In this document: piece by piece, positions 38,007 to 46,652 of the stretch
Numbering within the stretch: the first letter of the stretch is position 1
How the letters are laid out: the number at the start of each line of letters is the position of its first letter
Source of the DNA: Paenibacillus sp. GP183
Lineage (GTDB): Bacteria > Bacillota > Bacilli > Paenibacillales > NBRC-103111
Direction: 5' to 3'
DNA: 64,000 bases
Assembly (NCBI RefSeq): GCF_900104695.1
Contig: NZ_FNSW01000001.1
Span: 1,550,001 to 1,614,000, forward strand
The notes under the pieces: model-generated
The model's input: the letters and a program-made list of their open reading frames with translations, nothing else
The model's database searches: none
What the model was told of the DNA's origin: nothing
Made by a program: the position numbers and the translations under genes

Positions 38007-39106
38007 AGCAATTCCTCCGATTTATGTTGAGTTAATAGGCTGTATAGCTGCTCGGCATTCAAGTTCGAAACGGTTCCTCTGGATTGCAAGGTCAGCGAGG
38101 CTGAAATCATGCCCAAGCGGCAAGCGGTATGTAGAGATTCACCTTGCAGGATACCGAAAAGGACGCCAGCCATCAGAGCATCTCCAGCACCGGTAACATC
38201 TGCAACCTCGACTTTAGGCGGGAGCAAATGTTCACTTTCATCCTTGATTGCCCATACAAGGCCCTGCTCACCTAACGTGATCACAACCTGTTTGACTCCT
38301 CGGCCAATGAGTTGCTTGCAAGCTTCCTGGGCATCCAATATTGAATTAATCTTAGTATCCGTTAAAACCTCGGCTTCATTTCTATTTGGTAAAATAAGCT
38401 CAATCCCGTTCAAATCCCGAGGAAGCTTCCTGGCTTTAACTGCGGATACCGTATTCACGCACAGGGAAAGCTGATCATGCTTGCATTGCTCAATCACATA
38501 AGCAAGAATGTGCTCCGGCACGTTGGTATCGATCAGCACCAGCTTTGACGACACGATGTGCGGCCACCTGGACCTAACCATCTCCTCCGTAAGCTGATCA
38601 TTAATACGCATGTCATTCACAGCAATTACCATTTCCCCATTCGGATTCAGAATGGCCGTGTAAGTGCCCGTCTGGCTCTGGGGAAGCACAAAAGCTTGGC
38701 TGACATTAACCCCCTGGCGTCTCGTTTCCTCCAAGAGCCATTTCCCTTCATTATCGTCGCCAACCATCGTAATGAGCGAGGCCGCGCATCCGAGTCGGCT
38801 AAGATTCTCCGCTACATTTCGCGCAACGCCGCCGCCTGAGTGGACAATCTCCGCCGGATTGGATTCGTGGTACTGTACCGGCTGAATGCTTTGAGCTTTA
38901 CGGTCTACATTCGCTGCGCCGATACAAGTAATCCGTGCTTCCTGCGGCAATACATAGGCACGGCCCACAATTTTCCCTTTGCGTACAAGCTGGGAAATGT
39001 ATCCCGCTACGGCTGACCTGGATAATCCAAGCCTGGCAGAGAGATCATTCTGCGTAATAAATGGGTTCATCTTAATATAGGAGAGAATTTCTTGTTCTTT
39101 ATCCAC
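38003..39106 (-). CDS. psuK: HTH-fused PfkB kinase, probable pseudouridine kinase
   Basis: A 367-residue protein with an N-terminal winged helix-turn-helix (about 1-60, with [21 protein letters not shown]) joined to a PfkB-family sugar kinase. The kinase has [16 protein letters not shown] near residue 93 and the anion-hole motif [12 protein letters not shown] near residue 302. It would phosphorylate pseudouridine for PsuG, and the HTH suggests it also senses substrate and regulates its own operon. GTG start with AAGGTG. The promoter lies at 39165-39193. Confidence 0.9.
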   Translation of the reverse strand: MDKEQEILSYIKMNPFITQNDLSARLGLSRSAVAGYISQLVRKGKIVGRAYVLPQEARITCIGAANVDRKAQSIQPVQYHESNPAEIVHSGGGVARNVAENLSRLGCAASLITMVGDDNEGKWLLEETRRQGVNVSQAFVLPQSQTGTYTAILNPNGEMVIAVNDMRINDQLTEEMVRSRWPHIVSSKLVLIDTNVPEHILAYVIEQCKHDQLSLCVNTVSAVKARKLPRDLNGIELILPNRNEAEVLTDTKINSILDAQEACKQLIGRGVKQVVITLGEQGLVWAIKDESEHLLPPKVEVADVTGAGDALMAGVLFGILQGESLHTACRLGMISASLTLQSRGTVSNLNAEQLYSLLTQHKSEELL

Positions 39107-39164
39107 TGCATCATCACCTTATCAAATCTATCTTACTTTAAAGAAATAACAAACACTTGTCCTT

Positions 39165-39193
39165 ATTATAGACGTTTGTCCATGCATTGGCAA
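39165..39193 (-). promoter_or_regulatory. Sigma-A promoter and operator-like repeats of psuKG
   Basis: TTGCCA (39188-39193), 17-base spacer, TATAAT (39165-39170) on the minus strand. GGACAAACG and GGACAAGTG flank the -10, and ACAAAC/GTTTGT forms an inverted pair around it, a plausible binding site for the HTH of PsuK. Confidence 0.75.
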
Positions 39194-39223
39194 CGAATCA
39201 TCGATGGATGGCTGTTCACGATA

Positions 39224-39279
39224 TAAAAAACCGACAGCGTAAATGACTACACAAGCGTAGTCGATTTGGCTGCCGGTTC
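39224..39279 (-). terminator. Terminator of the oxidoreductase/isomerase operon
   Basis: On the minus strand ACCGGCAGC ... GCTGTCGGT outer arms with a perfect inner GACTAC/GTAGTC hairpin, then TTTTTTAT. Confidence 0.85.
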
Positions 39280-39302
39280 TACTGTTTTAATCAAGATTGT
39301 GC

Positions 39303-40328
39303 TTACTTACCGATCTTCACGATACTGCCTGTGGCTTGAGATTCAAAAGCGGCTAAAATCACTTTAAGGGATCTCGCTCCCTCTTCTCCGGAGATGCTCG
39401 GTGCTGTGCCGTTCACAATGCAATTGATAAACACATCAATAACATCACTGGAGGTTTGCTTCTCATTCGTGGCCATTTCCCCGACCTGATACTTATTCAC
39501 AGTTCCATCTCTTAGCTCCACGATGACCTGATCGTCAGGATCTGTCCCGATCTTCATCACGCCGTTTTGACACCACAGGATCGTGCTGTTGTCTTCGCCC
39601 TTGTATGAGGTCCAGCTCGCAACCAGGTTACCGATGACGCCGCTTCTCATCCGCAGCAAGCAGATGGCGTTATCGTCCACATCGGTTCCTTCTTTATCCA
39701 GCGTGCCTATCATCGCGGCGACTTCAATGACTTCATCGCTGAGCATCCAGCGAATCAAGTCCGCCTTATGTACGCCCAGATCACCCATTGCTCCCATGAT
39801 CGCTTCTTTTTTCCGGAAGAACCAGCTGTTGCGGCCATCGATGCTCCAGCCTTCAGGTCCCGGATGACCAAATGCGGTGCGAAATGTCAGCACTTTGCCC
39901 ATGATGCCGCTGTCCAAAATCTCTTTAGCCTTAACATGCGCAGGCATCAAGCGTTGGTTGTGGCCCACCATCAGGATGACACCATTCGTGCGAGCCGCTT
40001 CGATCATGGCCGCAGACTCTTCCTCGGTAACAGCCATCGGCTTCTCAACCAATACATGTGCACCGGCTTTTGCTGCGGCAATGGAGGCATGCGCATGCAA
40101 ATAGTTAGGTGTGCATACGCTGACCGCATCTACCTTCTCATGGTTGAATAATTCTTCATAGCTGCTGTAAGCTTTCCCGCCATATTCCTTTGCATAATGC
40201 TCCGCTCTTTCTATGACAGGATCACAAAAGGCGACAAACTCCACATGCGGATTATTCACATATTCCGGGACATGCCTTTTTTCGGCGATGGAGCCGCATC
40301 CGATCACGGCGACTTTTATTTTGGACAT
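39303..40328 (-). CDS. Gfo/Idh/MocA-family NAD(P)-dependent oxidoreductase
   Basis: A 341-residue sugar or inositol dehydrogenase-like enzyme. The Rossmann start is VAVIGCGSIAEKRHVPEY, and the catalytic-Lys motif is LVEKPMAVTEEE (about 93-104). The C-terminal domain has GAMGDLGVHKADLIRWM, where the His is the usual proton relay. It is 24 bases after a sugar phosphate isomerase/epimerase-like gene, so the two probably act together on a cyclitol or keto-sugar. The substrate is unknown. Confidence 0.92.
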   Translation of the reverse strand: MSKIKVAVIGCGSIAEKRHVPEYVNNPHVEFVAFCDPVIERAEHYAKEYGGKAYSSYEELFNHEKVDAVSVCTPNYLHAHASIAAAKAGAHVLVEKPMAVTEEESAAMIEAARTNGVILMVGHNQRLMPAHVKAKEILDSGIMGKVLTFRTAFGHPGPEGWSIDGRNSWFFRKKEAIMGAMGDLGVHKADLIRWMLSDEVIEVAAMIGTLDKEGTDVDDNAICLLRMRSGVIGNLVASWTSYKGEDNSTILWCQNGVMKIGTDPDDQVIVELRDGTVNKYQVGEMATNEKQTSSDVIDVFINCIVNGTAPSISGEEGARSLKVILAAFESQATGSIVKIGK

Positions 40329-40352
40329 GGTGCAATTCCCCTCTACAGTTGA

Positions 40353-41120
40353 TTAATTTTTGCGATAGTTTTCTTTTATCCAATTCAGGCTGTTCTCAAT
40401 ACTGACGAGCGGCGGCTTCTGGCATGTATCCTGCTCAACAATGAGCCACTCCACGCCTGCCTCTGCGGCGGCTTGAATCACTTTTTTCAGATCCACGTCA
40501 CCGAAGCCAAGCTCTAATGTAACAATGTTTTGATTGGCATCTTTTGTAAAATCCTTGAAATGCAGCAGCGGCAGTCTGCCGGCATATTTATTAATGTAAG
40601 CAAGCGGGTCTTGCCCGGCAAATTGCACCCAGCATACATCCAGCTCTACCTTAACAAACTCCGGACTTGTAGACGCATACATCGAATCAAAAACGAAGCT
40701 GCCATCCACTTCCAAATCAAACTCAAAAGCATGATTGTGATAGAGGAACTGCAGACCTTGCCGGGCGGCTTCCTCACCAAATTTTTCGATTTCAGCAAAA
40801 ATCCGCTTCCAACCTTCAACATTTCTTTCATCTTCAGCCACATAGGGACAAATTAAATACTTGCCGCCGAGTGTCTTCAAATAGTCAATTTCCCCTTGCA
40901 GATTCGTCCGCATGCTTTGCAAGCTTACATGGCTTCCTATGGCTTTAAGTCCAATTTCGTCCAGCAGCTTCCTGAGAGCTCCAGCTTCCATCCCAAAATA
41001 ACCAGCAAATTCTACACCTTCATAGCCTAGAGCTGCTACCTTGCGAAGAGTGCCTTCCATATCTTTTTGCATATCATCTCTTAAGGTGTAAAGCTGAACG
41101 CCAATTCCCATTCTTGACAT
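40353..41120 (-). CDS. Sugar phosphate isomerase/epimerase (xylose-isomerase-like TIM barrel)
   Basis: A 255-residue AP-endonuclease-2-type TIM barrel (IolE/IolI-like). Metal-binding residues are seen in EGVEFAGYFG, LYHNHAFEF, VELDVCWV and HFKDF, then EQDTC at the end. ATG 41120 is preferred over 41126 because the AGAGG site is at normal distance. It is first gene of a two-gene operon with the Gfo/Idh oxidoreductase and divergent from an AraC regulator that is its likely controller. Confidence 0.9.
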   Translation of the reverse strand: MSRMGIGVQLYTLRDDMQKDMEGTLRKVAALGYEGVEFAGYFGMEAGALRKLLDEIGLKAIGSHVSLQSMRTNLQGEIDYLKTLGGKYLICPYVAEDERNVEGWKRIFAEIEKFGEEAARQGLQFLYHNHAFEFDLEVDGSFVFDSMYASTSPEFVKVELDVCWVQFAGQDPLAYINKYAGRLPLLHFKDFTKDANQNIVTLELGFGDVDLKKVIQAAAEAGVEWLIVEQDTCQKPPLVSIENSLNWIKENYRKN

Positions 41121-41255
41121 ATACATTCCTCTTTTCTCTTAAATAATGATTATAGTAAAAAAAGCACATCTATAATTGTAACTAAAATTAGCCTGAAATG
41201 AAAATAAACGATATAATCAAAACATATCTTATTTTGCTGTAATTGGATGGTATCT

Positions 41256-42053
41256 ATGGAGATAGAGCTGTTGACCTGTGGTTATTCCTTTCATATGGAC
41301 CGATTTTATATCATGAATAAGGGCGGCTTGCCATCCTTTCTATTTCGGCTGCAAACCGAGGGCAATTGCGAAGCGATGGTCGAAGGCTCTTTGAGGGCGA
41401 TAACGTCCGGCGATCTGCTGATGTATCGACCGGGTGATATGTATGAGCTTCGAGTGGAAGAGCAGCCGGATCAACCCAAGGCGAAAATTGCCAGCGGCGA
41501 TTACTATTTATTTTGCAGAGGCGCTTGGATCGAGAATTGGTGGTCACGTTCGCCCAAACCCGCCTGCAGCCGAATCGGCCTTGACGACAAGCTGCTCTCC
41601 CTATGGAGACAGTTGATTTTGGAGAAGCTCCGAATGGAAGAAGCCGATCCGGAGCTCACGGAATATCTATTGAGGGCCTTATGTATCAATTTGGAGCGAG
41701 CCGCGTCAGAAACTGTCTCTCAGCAAGGACGTCCTTTTACAGGAACAAGAATGAAGAGGTATATAGAAGCTCATGCGAGTGTCACCTTCAAGGTTGATGA
41801 TGTGGCCAGTCATGTGGGCTTAAGCGTCTCCCGTGCCCTTCATTTGTTCAAGGAGTATTTTGGGAAGACGATGATCGAGTATGCACAGGAAGTTCGACTC
41901 ACCAGCGCCGTTGAACGAATGCATTACAGTGCCATGACGCTGGAGCAAATCTCCGAAAGCTGCGGCTTCGGAAGCTATCCTTATTTTCATCGCGTTTTTA
42001 AGCAAAAACACGGCATCTCACCCAGCCAATATCGCCAAAATCTCGCACACTAA
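41256..42053 (+). CDS. AraC-family transcriptional regulator
   Basis: A 265-residue regulator with an N-terminal cupin-like sensor (about 1-130) and a C-terminal pair of helix-turn-helix motifs (about 170-262: VDDVASHVGLSVSRALHLFKEYFG and LEQISESCGFGSYPYFHRVFKQKHG, given in part). Start at 41256 (MEIELL) has GGATGG upstream; 41247 is the alternative. Divergent placement from the isomerase/oxidoreductase operon, with 135 bases between, suggests local control. The 3' end overlaps ywbE by four bases. Confidence 0.92.
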   Translation: MEIELLTCGYSFHMDRFYIMNKGGLPSFLFRLQTEGNCEAMVEGSLRAITSGDLLMYRPGDMYELRVEEQPDQPKAKIASGDYYLFCRGAWIENWWSRSPKPACSRIGLDDKLLSLWRQLILEKLRMEEADPELTEYLLRALCINLERAASETVSQQGRPFTGTRMKRYIEAHASVTFKVDDVASHVGLSVSRALHLFKEYFGKTMIEYAQEVRLTSAVERMHYSAMTLEQISESCGFGSYPYFHRVFKQKHGISPSQYRQNLAH

Positions 42054-42256
42054 GGGGTATCGGCAGCCTTGATTTCTTTCACTCTGCCTACCTGTCCGTC
42101 GGTCAGTCTGACCTTTATGCCATGCGGGTGGTTCGGGGAATTGGTTAAAATATCCTTCACGATTCCATCCGTCAATTTGCCGGTTCGCTGATCCTGCTTC
42201 AGTACAATACTCACGCCCAGCCCTGGTTTGATGTCATTGCGATTTTGTCCATTCAT
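42050..42256 (-). CDS. ywbE: YwbE-family small protein
   Basis: A 68-residue member of the YwbE family (conserved in Bacillales and Proteobacteria, function unknown). The family pattern is clear: IKPGLGVSIVLKQDQRTGKLTDGIVKDIL, in part, then SPNHPHGIKVRL and GQVGRVKEI. This is probably a small beta-barrel (KOW-like). AGAGGTGG lies upstream of the start. Confidence 0.92.
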   Translation of the reverse strand: MNGQNRNDIKPGLGVSIVLKQDQRTGKLTDGIVKDILTNSPNHPHGIKVRLTDGQVGRVKEIKAADTP

Positions 42257-42501
42257 GATGAGCCACCTCTTCAGTTATATCTAAATAAATTTCTTGAAAA
42301 ATTTTTAAAAAAGCCGATTTAAGTTTTACAATTTTGGTTAATACATTGATAAGGTACTTACATACGGAACTAACTTTAAAGATAGGCAGGTGCTTGGAAA
42401 ATGGAAGTTGTTAGCTAAGTTGTAACCAATTTTTAAGGTTATCTTAATCATTGTACATTATTCTATACTTATATATCCAATACTCAGGATGGTGATATGA
42501 A

Positions 42502-42729
42502 ATGAGAATGTTTATTACAGTTCAAAATAAAACAGTCCCGGTCTTCTCCGATGAAAAAAATAAAAAGAAATTGAATCTATTAAAATCTGCGCTGGAATCC
42601 AAAGTGGTCAAAGGACGCAAGGCGATCAAGCAATGCCTGGATTCCTTGATCAGTATTGAAATTGTGGGCTGCGAGGCCATATTGCATTCTTTTAACGAAA
42701 GAGATTCTTTGGCTTTGTCTCTTTATTAA
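42502..42729 (+). CDS. Small hypothetical protein, 75 residues
   Basis: Not recognised. A basic, Lys-rich protein (KNKKKLNLLKSALESKVVKG) with a hydrophobic C-terminal half (CLDSLISIEIVGCEAIL). GGATGGTG lies before the ATG and a good terminator directly after the stop codon, which together support a real gene. About 245 bases of AT-rich DNA precede it, in which I can identify no defined site. Confidence 0.6.
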   Translation: MRMFITVQNKTVPVFSDEKNKKKLNLLKSALESKVVKGRKAIKQCLDSLISIEIVGCEAILHSFNERDSLALSLY

Positions 42730-42746
42730 AAAAACCGGATAAATGA

Positions 42747-42783
42747 AAAACGGAGCTGGAAAGATTCCAGGACTCCGTTTTTG
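42747..42783 (+). terminator. Terminator after the 75-residue ORF
   Basis: AAAACGGAG-CTGG ... CCAG-GA-CTCCGTTTTT. Confidence 0.85.
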
Positions 42784-42802
42784 TCGTATTCGTATTTATC
42801 AA

Positions 42803-43324
42803 TTACAATTGGGAAAGATATAATTCTTCTATTATTTTGCGGTGGTGCAACTGGTGCCCTGCAATGATATAAGCGATTCCTTTGACTGTAACGTCATTGT
42901 TGCTGAATTTACCGGCGCGCCCCCATGCCTCATCTGTCAATCCATGCAGCTGATATAAAGTCGCATGACGCACAGCAGTGAGCTCTTCAAGAAGATCCTG
43001 CACGGAATGCAGTTCAAACGCTGCCCCATTCACATAAGTATCCTGCTCGAATCCCGGTAATGGAGTTTGATCGCCGCGAGAAAATCTCAGAAGACGATAA
43101 CTCATAATTCGTTCCGTATCGGACATATGGCCGATGACTTCCTTAAGGCTCCACTTACCGGGAGCATAGCGGTATTCACCTTGAGCATCTGTAATATTCC
43201 TAAGAAGATCCGTTGTTTCCTTGATTTGCTGGGACATAAGCTGGAGCAAATCGCCTTCAGGCACGAGACTTACATACTGTTCATGATAAGCTGCATATTC
43301 ATTTGATGCTGGACGTTGGTTCAT
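42803..43324 (-). CDS. DinB-family (YfiT-like) putative metal-dependent hydrolase
   Basis: A 173-residue four-helix-bundle protein of the DinB/YfiT superfamily. The three metal-ligand histidines are in GHMSDTERI (about residue 68) and GHQLHHRKIIEELY (about 155-168). Related proteins act as thiol-dependent S-transferases or metal hydrolases. GGGAG lies upstream of the start. Single gene. Confidence 0.88.
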   Translation of the reverse strand: MNQRPASNEYAAYHEQYVSLVPEGDLLQLMSQQIKETTDLLRNITDAQGEYRYAPGKWSLKEVIGHMSDTERIMSYRLLRFSRGDQTPLPGFEQDTYVNGAAFELHSVQDLLEELTAVRHATLYQLHGLTDEAWGRAGKFSNNDVTVKGIAYIIAGHQLHHRKIIEELYLSQL

Positions 43325-43513
43325 GACTTATCTCCCTTCTTTAATATATTATCCATCATATAACATCTCTCCTCTGTTGTAACCTAAAGATTTTTACCGA
43401 ATTTGGATGGCTGCCGCAGAAGTCGTAAGTGGACAAACTTAAGTGTACAATAAAGGAAACAAGGCATTGACTGCGTCTTGGCCATCCATCCCAGTTAAAA
43501 GAAGAGGTGTACG

Positions 43514-43723
43514 ATGAGAACGGAGCAACAAGTTAAGCGAAAATGGAATGAACTGAAGAAACAAAAACAGACACTGACGGAACAGCTGGGGCAAACGACG
43601 GAAAATGAACATCAAAGCGTAGAGAGCATCCAAATTCTATCGCTGCAGATTGAACGGGTGGATGAAGCTATAACCCTTCTTGAATGGGTCCTAGAACAGC
43701 CGATGGGGAGCTATCATACATGA
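43514..43723 (+). CDS. Small coiled-coil protein, 69 residues
   Basis: Not recognised. A highly charged, Gln/Glu/Lys-rich helical protein (KRKWNELKKQKQTLTEQL ... IQILSLQIERVDEAITLLEWVL) expected to form a coiled coil. It has GAGGTG before the ATG. It lies between dinB-like and fixX genes with no operon partner. Confidence 0.6.
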   Translation: MRTEQQVKRKWNELKKQKQTLTEQLGQTTENEHQSVESIQILSLQIERVDEAITLLEWVLEQPMGSYHT

Positions 43724-43768
43724 AAAAAGGACTAACCCAAAAGCCATGAAAATGGCCGAGGGTCAGTC
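43723..43768 (-). terminator. Terminator of the fixABCX operon
   Basis: On the minus strand GACTGACCC ... GGGTTAGTC with an inner GCCAT/ATGGC hairpin, followed by CTTTTTT. It abuts the end of the small plus-strand ORF. Confidence 0.8.
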
Positions 43769-43790
43769 ACTATGCTCATGCAGACATGAA

Positions 43791-44078
43791 TCAACCGTAC
43801 TTGTATGTGATGCCATGCCCGCCCTTTGGATATACCCAAGCGATATTGTCGGACGGACAAGCAATTCGGCAGGTGCCGCACTCGATACAATTTTCAAAAG
43901 CTACTGTCGTAATTTTTAGCTTTTTCTCCCATTCATACACATCGGACGGGCAAAAGAAGTTGCAATCTTTGGTCACACATTTCAAGCAATTTTCCGTCTC
44001 TTTGATCACCAGGTGAGACTCGGTATCGCATTTATAGCGAATCGTAAATAATTTCTCCGAAACATCGCTGTTGCTCAT
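43791..44078 (-). CDS. fixX: FixX-type ferredoxin-like protein
   Basis: A 95-residue ferredoxin-like partner of FixC. Two cysteine clusters are present: CLKCVTKDCNFFCPSDVYEW and CIECGTCRIACPSD, enough for one [4Fe-4S] cluster plus an altered second site as in FixX. ATG 44078 is chosen because it overlaps the fixC stop codon as ATGA; the longer start at 44096 is inside fixC. It is the last gene of the operon. Confidence 0.92.
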   Translation of the reverse strand: MSNSDVSEKLFTIRYKCDTESHLVIKETENCLKCVTKDCNFFCPSDVYEWEKKLKITTVAFENCIECGTCRIACPSDNIAWVYPKGGHGITYKYG

Positions 44079-45385
44079 CCATTCATCGCCCTCCATCCTT
44101 TATAGCCCAGCTTCATCAAATTCATCGTTCCGCCGGCTGCATTCTTTATGATTTGTGCCGCCTTTTTCTGTTTTTCCGCCTTGCTTACCCCATCTACCAG
44201 GAACATATTATAGGCCGCTTCATTCACGGCTCTGGGCAGTTTATCGAACAAAAGCTCAGGATCCTGGTCTTTCAGGAATTGATGCATACCCCTGTATTTT
44301 TTCAAGTCCTTGTGGATAAAAGAGGTCTTAATCTTCTCGTCATACGCTGCCAATGAAGCGGCCGAGAAATCATGGTTAGCCTTAGCTGCTATAATCGTCT
44401 CACCGGCAAATCGTCCTGAGGTCATGGCTAAATTGGTTCCTTCCCGATGGACAAAGTTGACCAGCTGCGCTGCATCCCCGCATACACACCAGCCATTCCC
44501 CGATAACGGAGGAATAGAGTTCATCCCGCCCTCAGGTATCAAGTGGCCTGAATATTCTTTGGTTTCCCCGCCCTGGATCAGCTTGCGGATCATAGGATGC
44601 TGTTTGACCGAATCCAGTATCGCATAGGGCTTAACCTTTTTATCGCGGAGATGGTTCACCATAACGCCGACTCCGAGGGAAATGGTTTCTTTATTCGTAT
44701 ACAGGAAGCCCATGCCCGCCATCCCGAGTGAAGTTTCTCCCATAAATTCAATGGTGACTCCTTCGTCTCCTTCAAGGCCAAAACGGTCTTCGATCTTCTC
44801 TCTTGGGAGCGCGATCACCTCTTTAACCGCAAGAGACACCTCATCCGGCTTCCATTCCTTATGAATGCCCATCGCTTTGCCGAGCAAGGAATTCACACCA
44901 TCGGCAATCACCACAACATCCGCATAGAGGTTGCCATCCTCACGGTCTGTTTTTACGCCGATAACTTTATCCCCTTCGCGAATCACATCAAGCGCTACAG
45001 TTTCATAGATCGGCAGCGCTCCGGCTTGTACGGCCTTATCGGCGAACCACTGATCAAACTTGACGCGCAGCCCGGTGAAGCAATTATAGGGTTCCTTGTA
45101 GGCCTCATTCCGATGGCCAAAAGTCACCATCGATTCCTTGCTCATCATCCAAATGCGCTGCTCTACCACATACCGCTCCATCGGGAAACTCTTTTCCAGC
45201 CAGAATTCGGGCACCAGCTCTTCAATCTGTTTGCGGTACAATATGCCGCCAAATATGTTTTTGGCACCAGGGAATTCACCCCGCTCCAGCAAAACCACAG
45301 AAAGCCCGGCCCGCGCCATAGTCATTGCTGCTGCTGCTCCCGCAGGTCCGCCGCCGACTACGATCGCATCGAATTTTTCGTTCAT
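44075..45385 (-). CDS. fixC: FixC-type FAD oxidoreductase (ETF:quinone oxidoreductase family)
   Basis: A 436-residue flavoprotein that passes electrons from ETF to quinone. The FAD-binding fold starts VVGGGPAGAAAAMTMARAG, with the second motif FGGILYRKQ and a ring of VVIADGVNSLLGKAMG and CGDAAQLVNFVHREGTNLAM. The start codon overlaps the fixB stop by four bases (ATGA) and has AAGGAGG upstream. It forms a complex with FixABX for electron transfer or bifurcation. Confidence 0.95.
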   Translation of the reverse strand: MNEKFDAIVVGGGPAGAAAAMTMARAGLSVVLLERGEFPGAKNIFGGILYRKQIEELVPEFWLEKSFPMERYVVEQRIWMMSKESMVTFGHRNEAYKEPYNCFTGLRVKFDQWFADKAVQAGALPIYETVALDVIREGDKVIGVKTDREDGNLYADVVVIADGVNSLLGKAMGIHKEWKPDEVSLAVKEVIALPREKIEDRFGLEGDEGVTIEFMGETSLGMAGMGFLYTNKETISLGVGVMVNHLRDKKVKPYAILDSVKQHPMIRKLIQGGETKEYSGHLIPEGGMNSIPPLSGNGWCVCGDAAQLVNFVHREGTNLAMTSGRFAGETIIAAKANHDFSAASLAAYDEKIKTSFIHKDLKKYRGMHQFLKDQDPELLFDKLPRAVNEAAYNMFLVDGVSKAEKQKKAAQIIKNAAGGTMNLMKLGYKGWRAMNG

Positions 45386-46464
45386 ATGGCTTGTTCCTCC
45401 TTGGCTCGAATGCCGAAAATCCCTCTGCGCCGTCTGACTTCCTCTGTGATCGCCGGGACGATTTTGAACAAATCGCCAACGATGCCGTAATGCGCAAACT
45501 GAAAAATCGGAGCTTTCTCATCTTTATTGATAGCCACGACAATATCCGAGTGGCTCATGCCCACGGTATGCTGAACCGCACCCGAGATGCCGATTGCAAA
45601 ATACAGCTTGGGCCGCACCGTAAATCCGGTCTGTCCCACCTGATGCTCGTGCTTGATCCAGCCTGCATCCACAGCTGCGCGGGAAGCGCCAACCACGCCT
45701 CCCAAGGCATCCGCCAGCTCCTGGAGCATGGCGAACGGCTCAGGTCCGCCGAGGCCGCGGCCCCCGGACACAATAATCTCGGCTTCCTCGAGATTGATCG
45801 AACCCGTATCGCGCAGAAAATCAAGCACCTGCGCGGCAATCTCGTGCTCCTGCATCGTATTCTCGATGCGGATAATCTCTGCGCTGCGAGAAGCATCTCT
45901 CGGCAGCGCCTGGAAAACACCCGCACGGGCCGTGGCCATCTGCGGTCGATACTGCTTGCAGAGGATGGTCGCCATCATCTTCTCCGAGAAGGCAGGACGG
46001 CTGGCGAGCAGCAGCCGTGACGGAGGCAGCTCGACGTCGAGCTCCGTCGTGTCGGCGGTGAGCCCCGTCGGCAGATGGGTCGCGATGGCTCCCGCCAAAT
46101 CGCGTCCGGTCGCCGTGGCTCCGAAGAGCACGATTTCCGGCTTCACGTCGTGGATCAGCTTCAAGCACACGCGGCTGTAAGGCCGTGTCCGGTAAACGCG
46201 AAGCTCTGGAGCTTCGCACAGGTACACTTTATCCGCGCCGTAATAAACGGCTTCCTGCGCAAGCTGCGTCACATCGTCGCCAATAACCAGGGCCAGGAGC
46301 GGCACCTCCAGCTTGGCGGCCAGCTTTTTGCCTTCGCCCAGGAGCTGCCAGGACACCTTCTTGGCTTCGCCTTCCCTTTGTTCAACAACGATCAGAACGC
46401 CCCTGTAAGCGGACCAATCTGGCATGGCATCTTCTTTTTGCTCTTCAACTTGTTCTGTGGACAT
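45382..46464 (-). CDS. fixB: FixB-type electron transfer flavoprotein alpha subunit
   Basis: A 360-residue ETF alpha subunit. The C-terminal FAD domain (about 205-325) has SGGRGLGGPEPF, GQTGFTVRPKLY, GISGAVQH and NKDEKAPIFQFAHYGIVGD. The N-terminal domain pairs with FixA. The start has AAGGAGG, and a perfect GTTTTGC/GCAAAAC hairpin ends three bases upstream of that site. The middle of the gene (roughly 45640-46330) is GC-rich against its neighbours. Confidence 0.95.
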   Translation of the reverse strand: MSTEQVEEQKEDAMPDWSAYRGVLIVVEQREGEAKKVSWQLLGEGKKLAAKLEVPLLALVIGDDVTQLAQEAVYYGADKVYLCEAPELRVYRTRPYSRVCLKLIHDVKPEIVLFGATATGRDLAGAIATHLPTGLTADTTELDVELPPSRLLLASRPAFSEKMMATILCKQYRPQMATARAGVFQALPRDASRSAEIIRIENTMQEHEIAAQVLDFLRDTGSINLEEAEIIVSGGRGLGGPEPFAMLQELADALGGVVGASRAAVDAGWIKHEHQVGQTGFTVRPKLYFAIGISGAVQHTVGMSHSDIVVAINKDEKAPIFQFAHYGIVGDLFKIVPAITEEVRRRRGIFGIRAKEEQAI

Positions 46465-46482
46465 TGGTTCGATCCTCCTTAA

Positions 46483-46642
46483 AGTTTTGCGATAGCAAAA
46501 CTGGCATCGTAAGCATTATCTGAGTTTTGCGATAGCAAAACTGGCATCGTAAGCATTATCTGAGTTTTGCGATAGCAAAACTGGCATCGTAAGCATTATC
46601 TGAGTTTTGCGATAGCAAAACTGGCTTCGTAAGCATTATCTG
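46483..46642 (-). repeat. Four tandem 40-bp hairpin repeats in the fixA-fixB gap
   Basis: Exact 40-base period, starting at 46483, 46523, 46563 and 46603. Copies are identical except for one A-to-T change in the fourth. Each unit contains the perfect hairpin GTTTTGC-GATA-GCAAAAC and the spacer TGGCATCGTAAGCATTATCT. The array occupies almost the whole fixA-fixB gap, so it lies inside the operon transcript. Confidence 0.97.
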
Positions 46643-46652
46643 AGTTAAGCTG

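Noticed and set aside
45325-46020. 231-codon plus-strand ORF across fixC/fixB
   Set aside because: Antisense shadow of conserved fixB coding sequence.
46483-46642. Possible CRISPR array
   Set aside because: The whole 40-base unit repeats, including the would-be spacers, and no cas genes are near.
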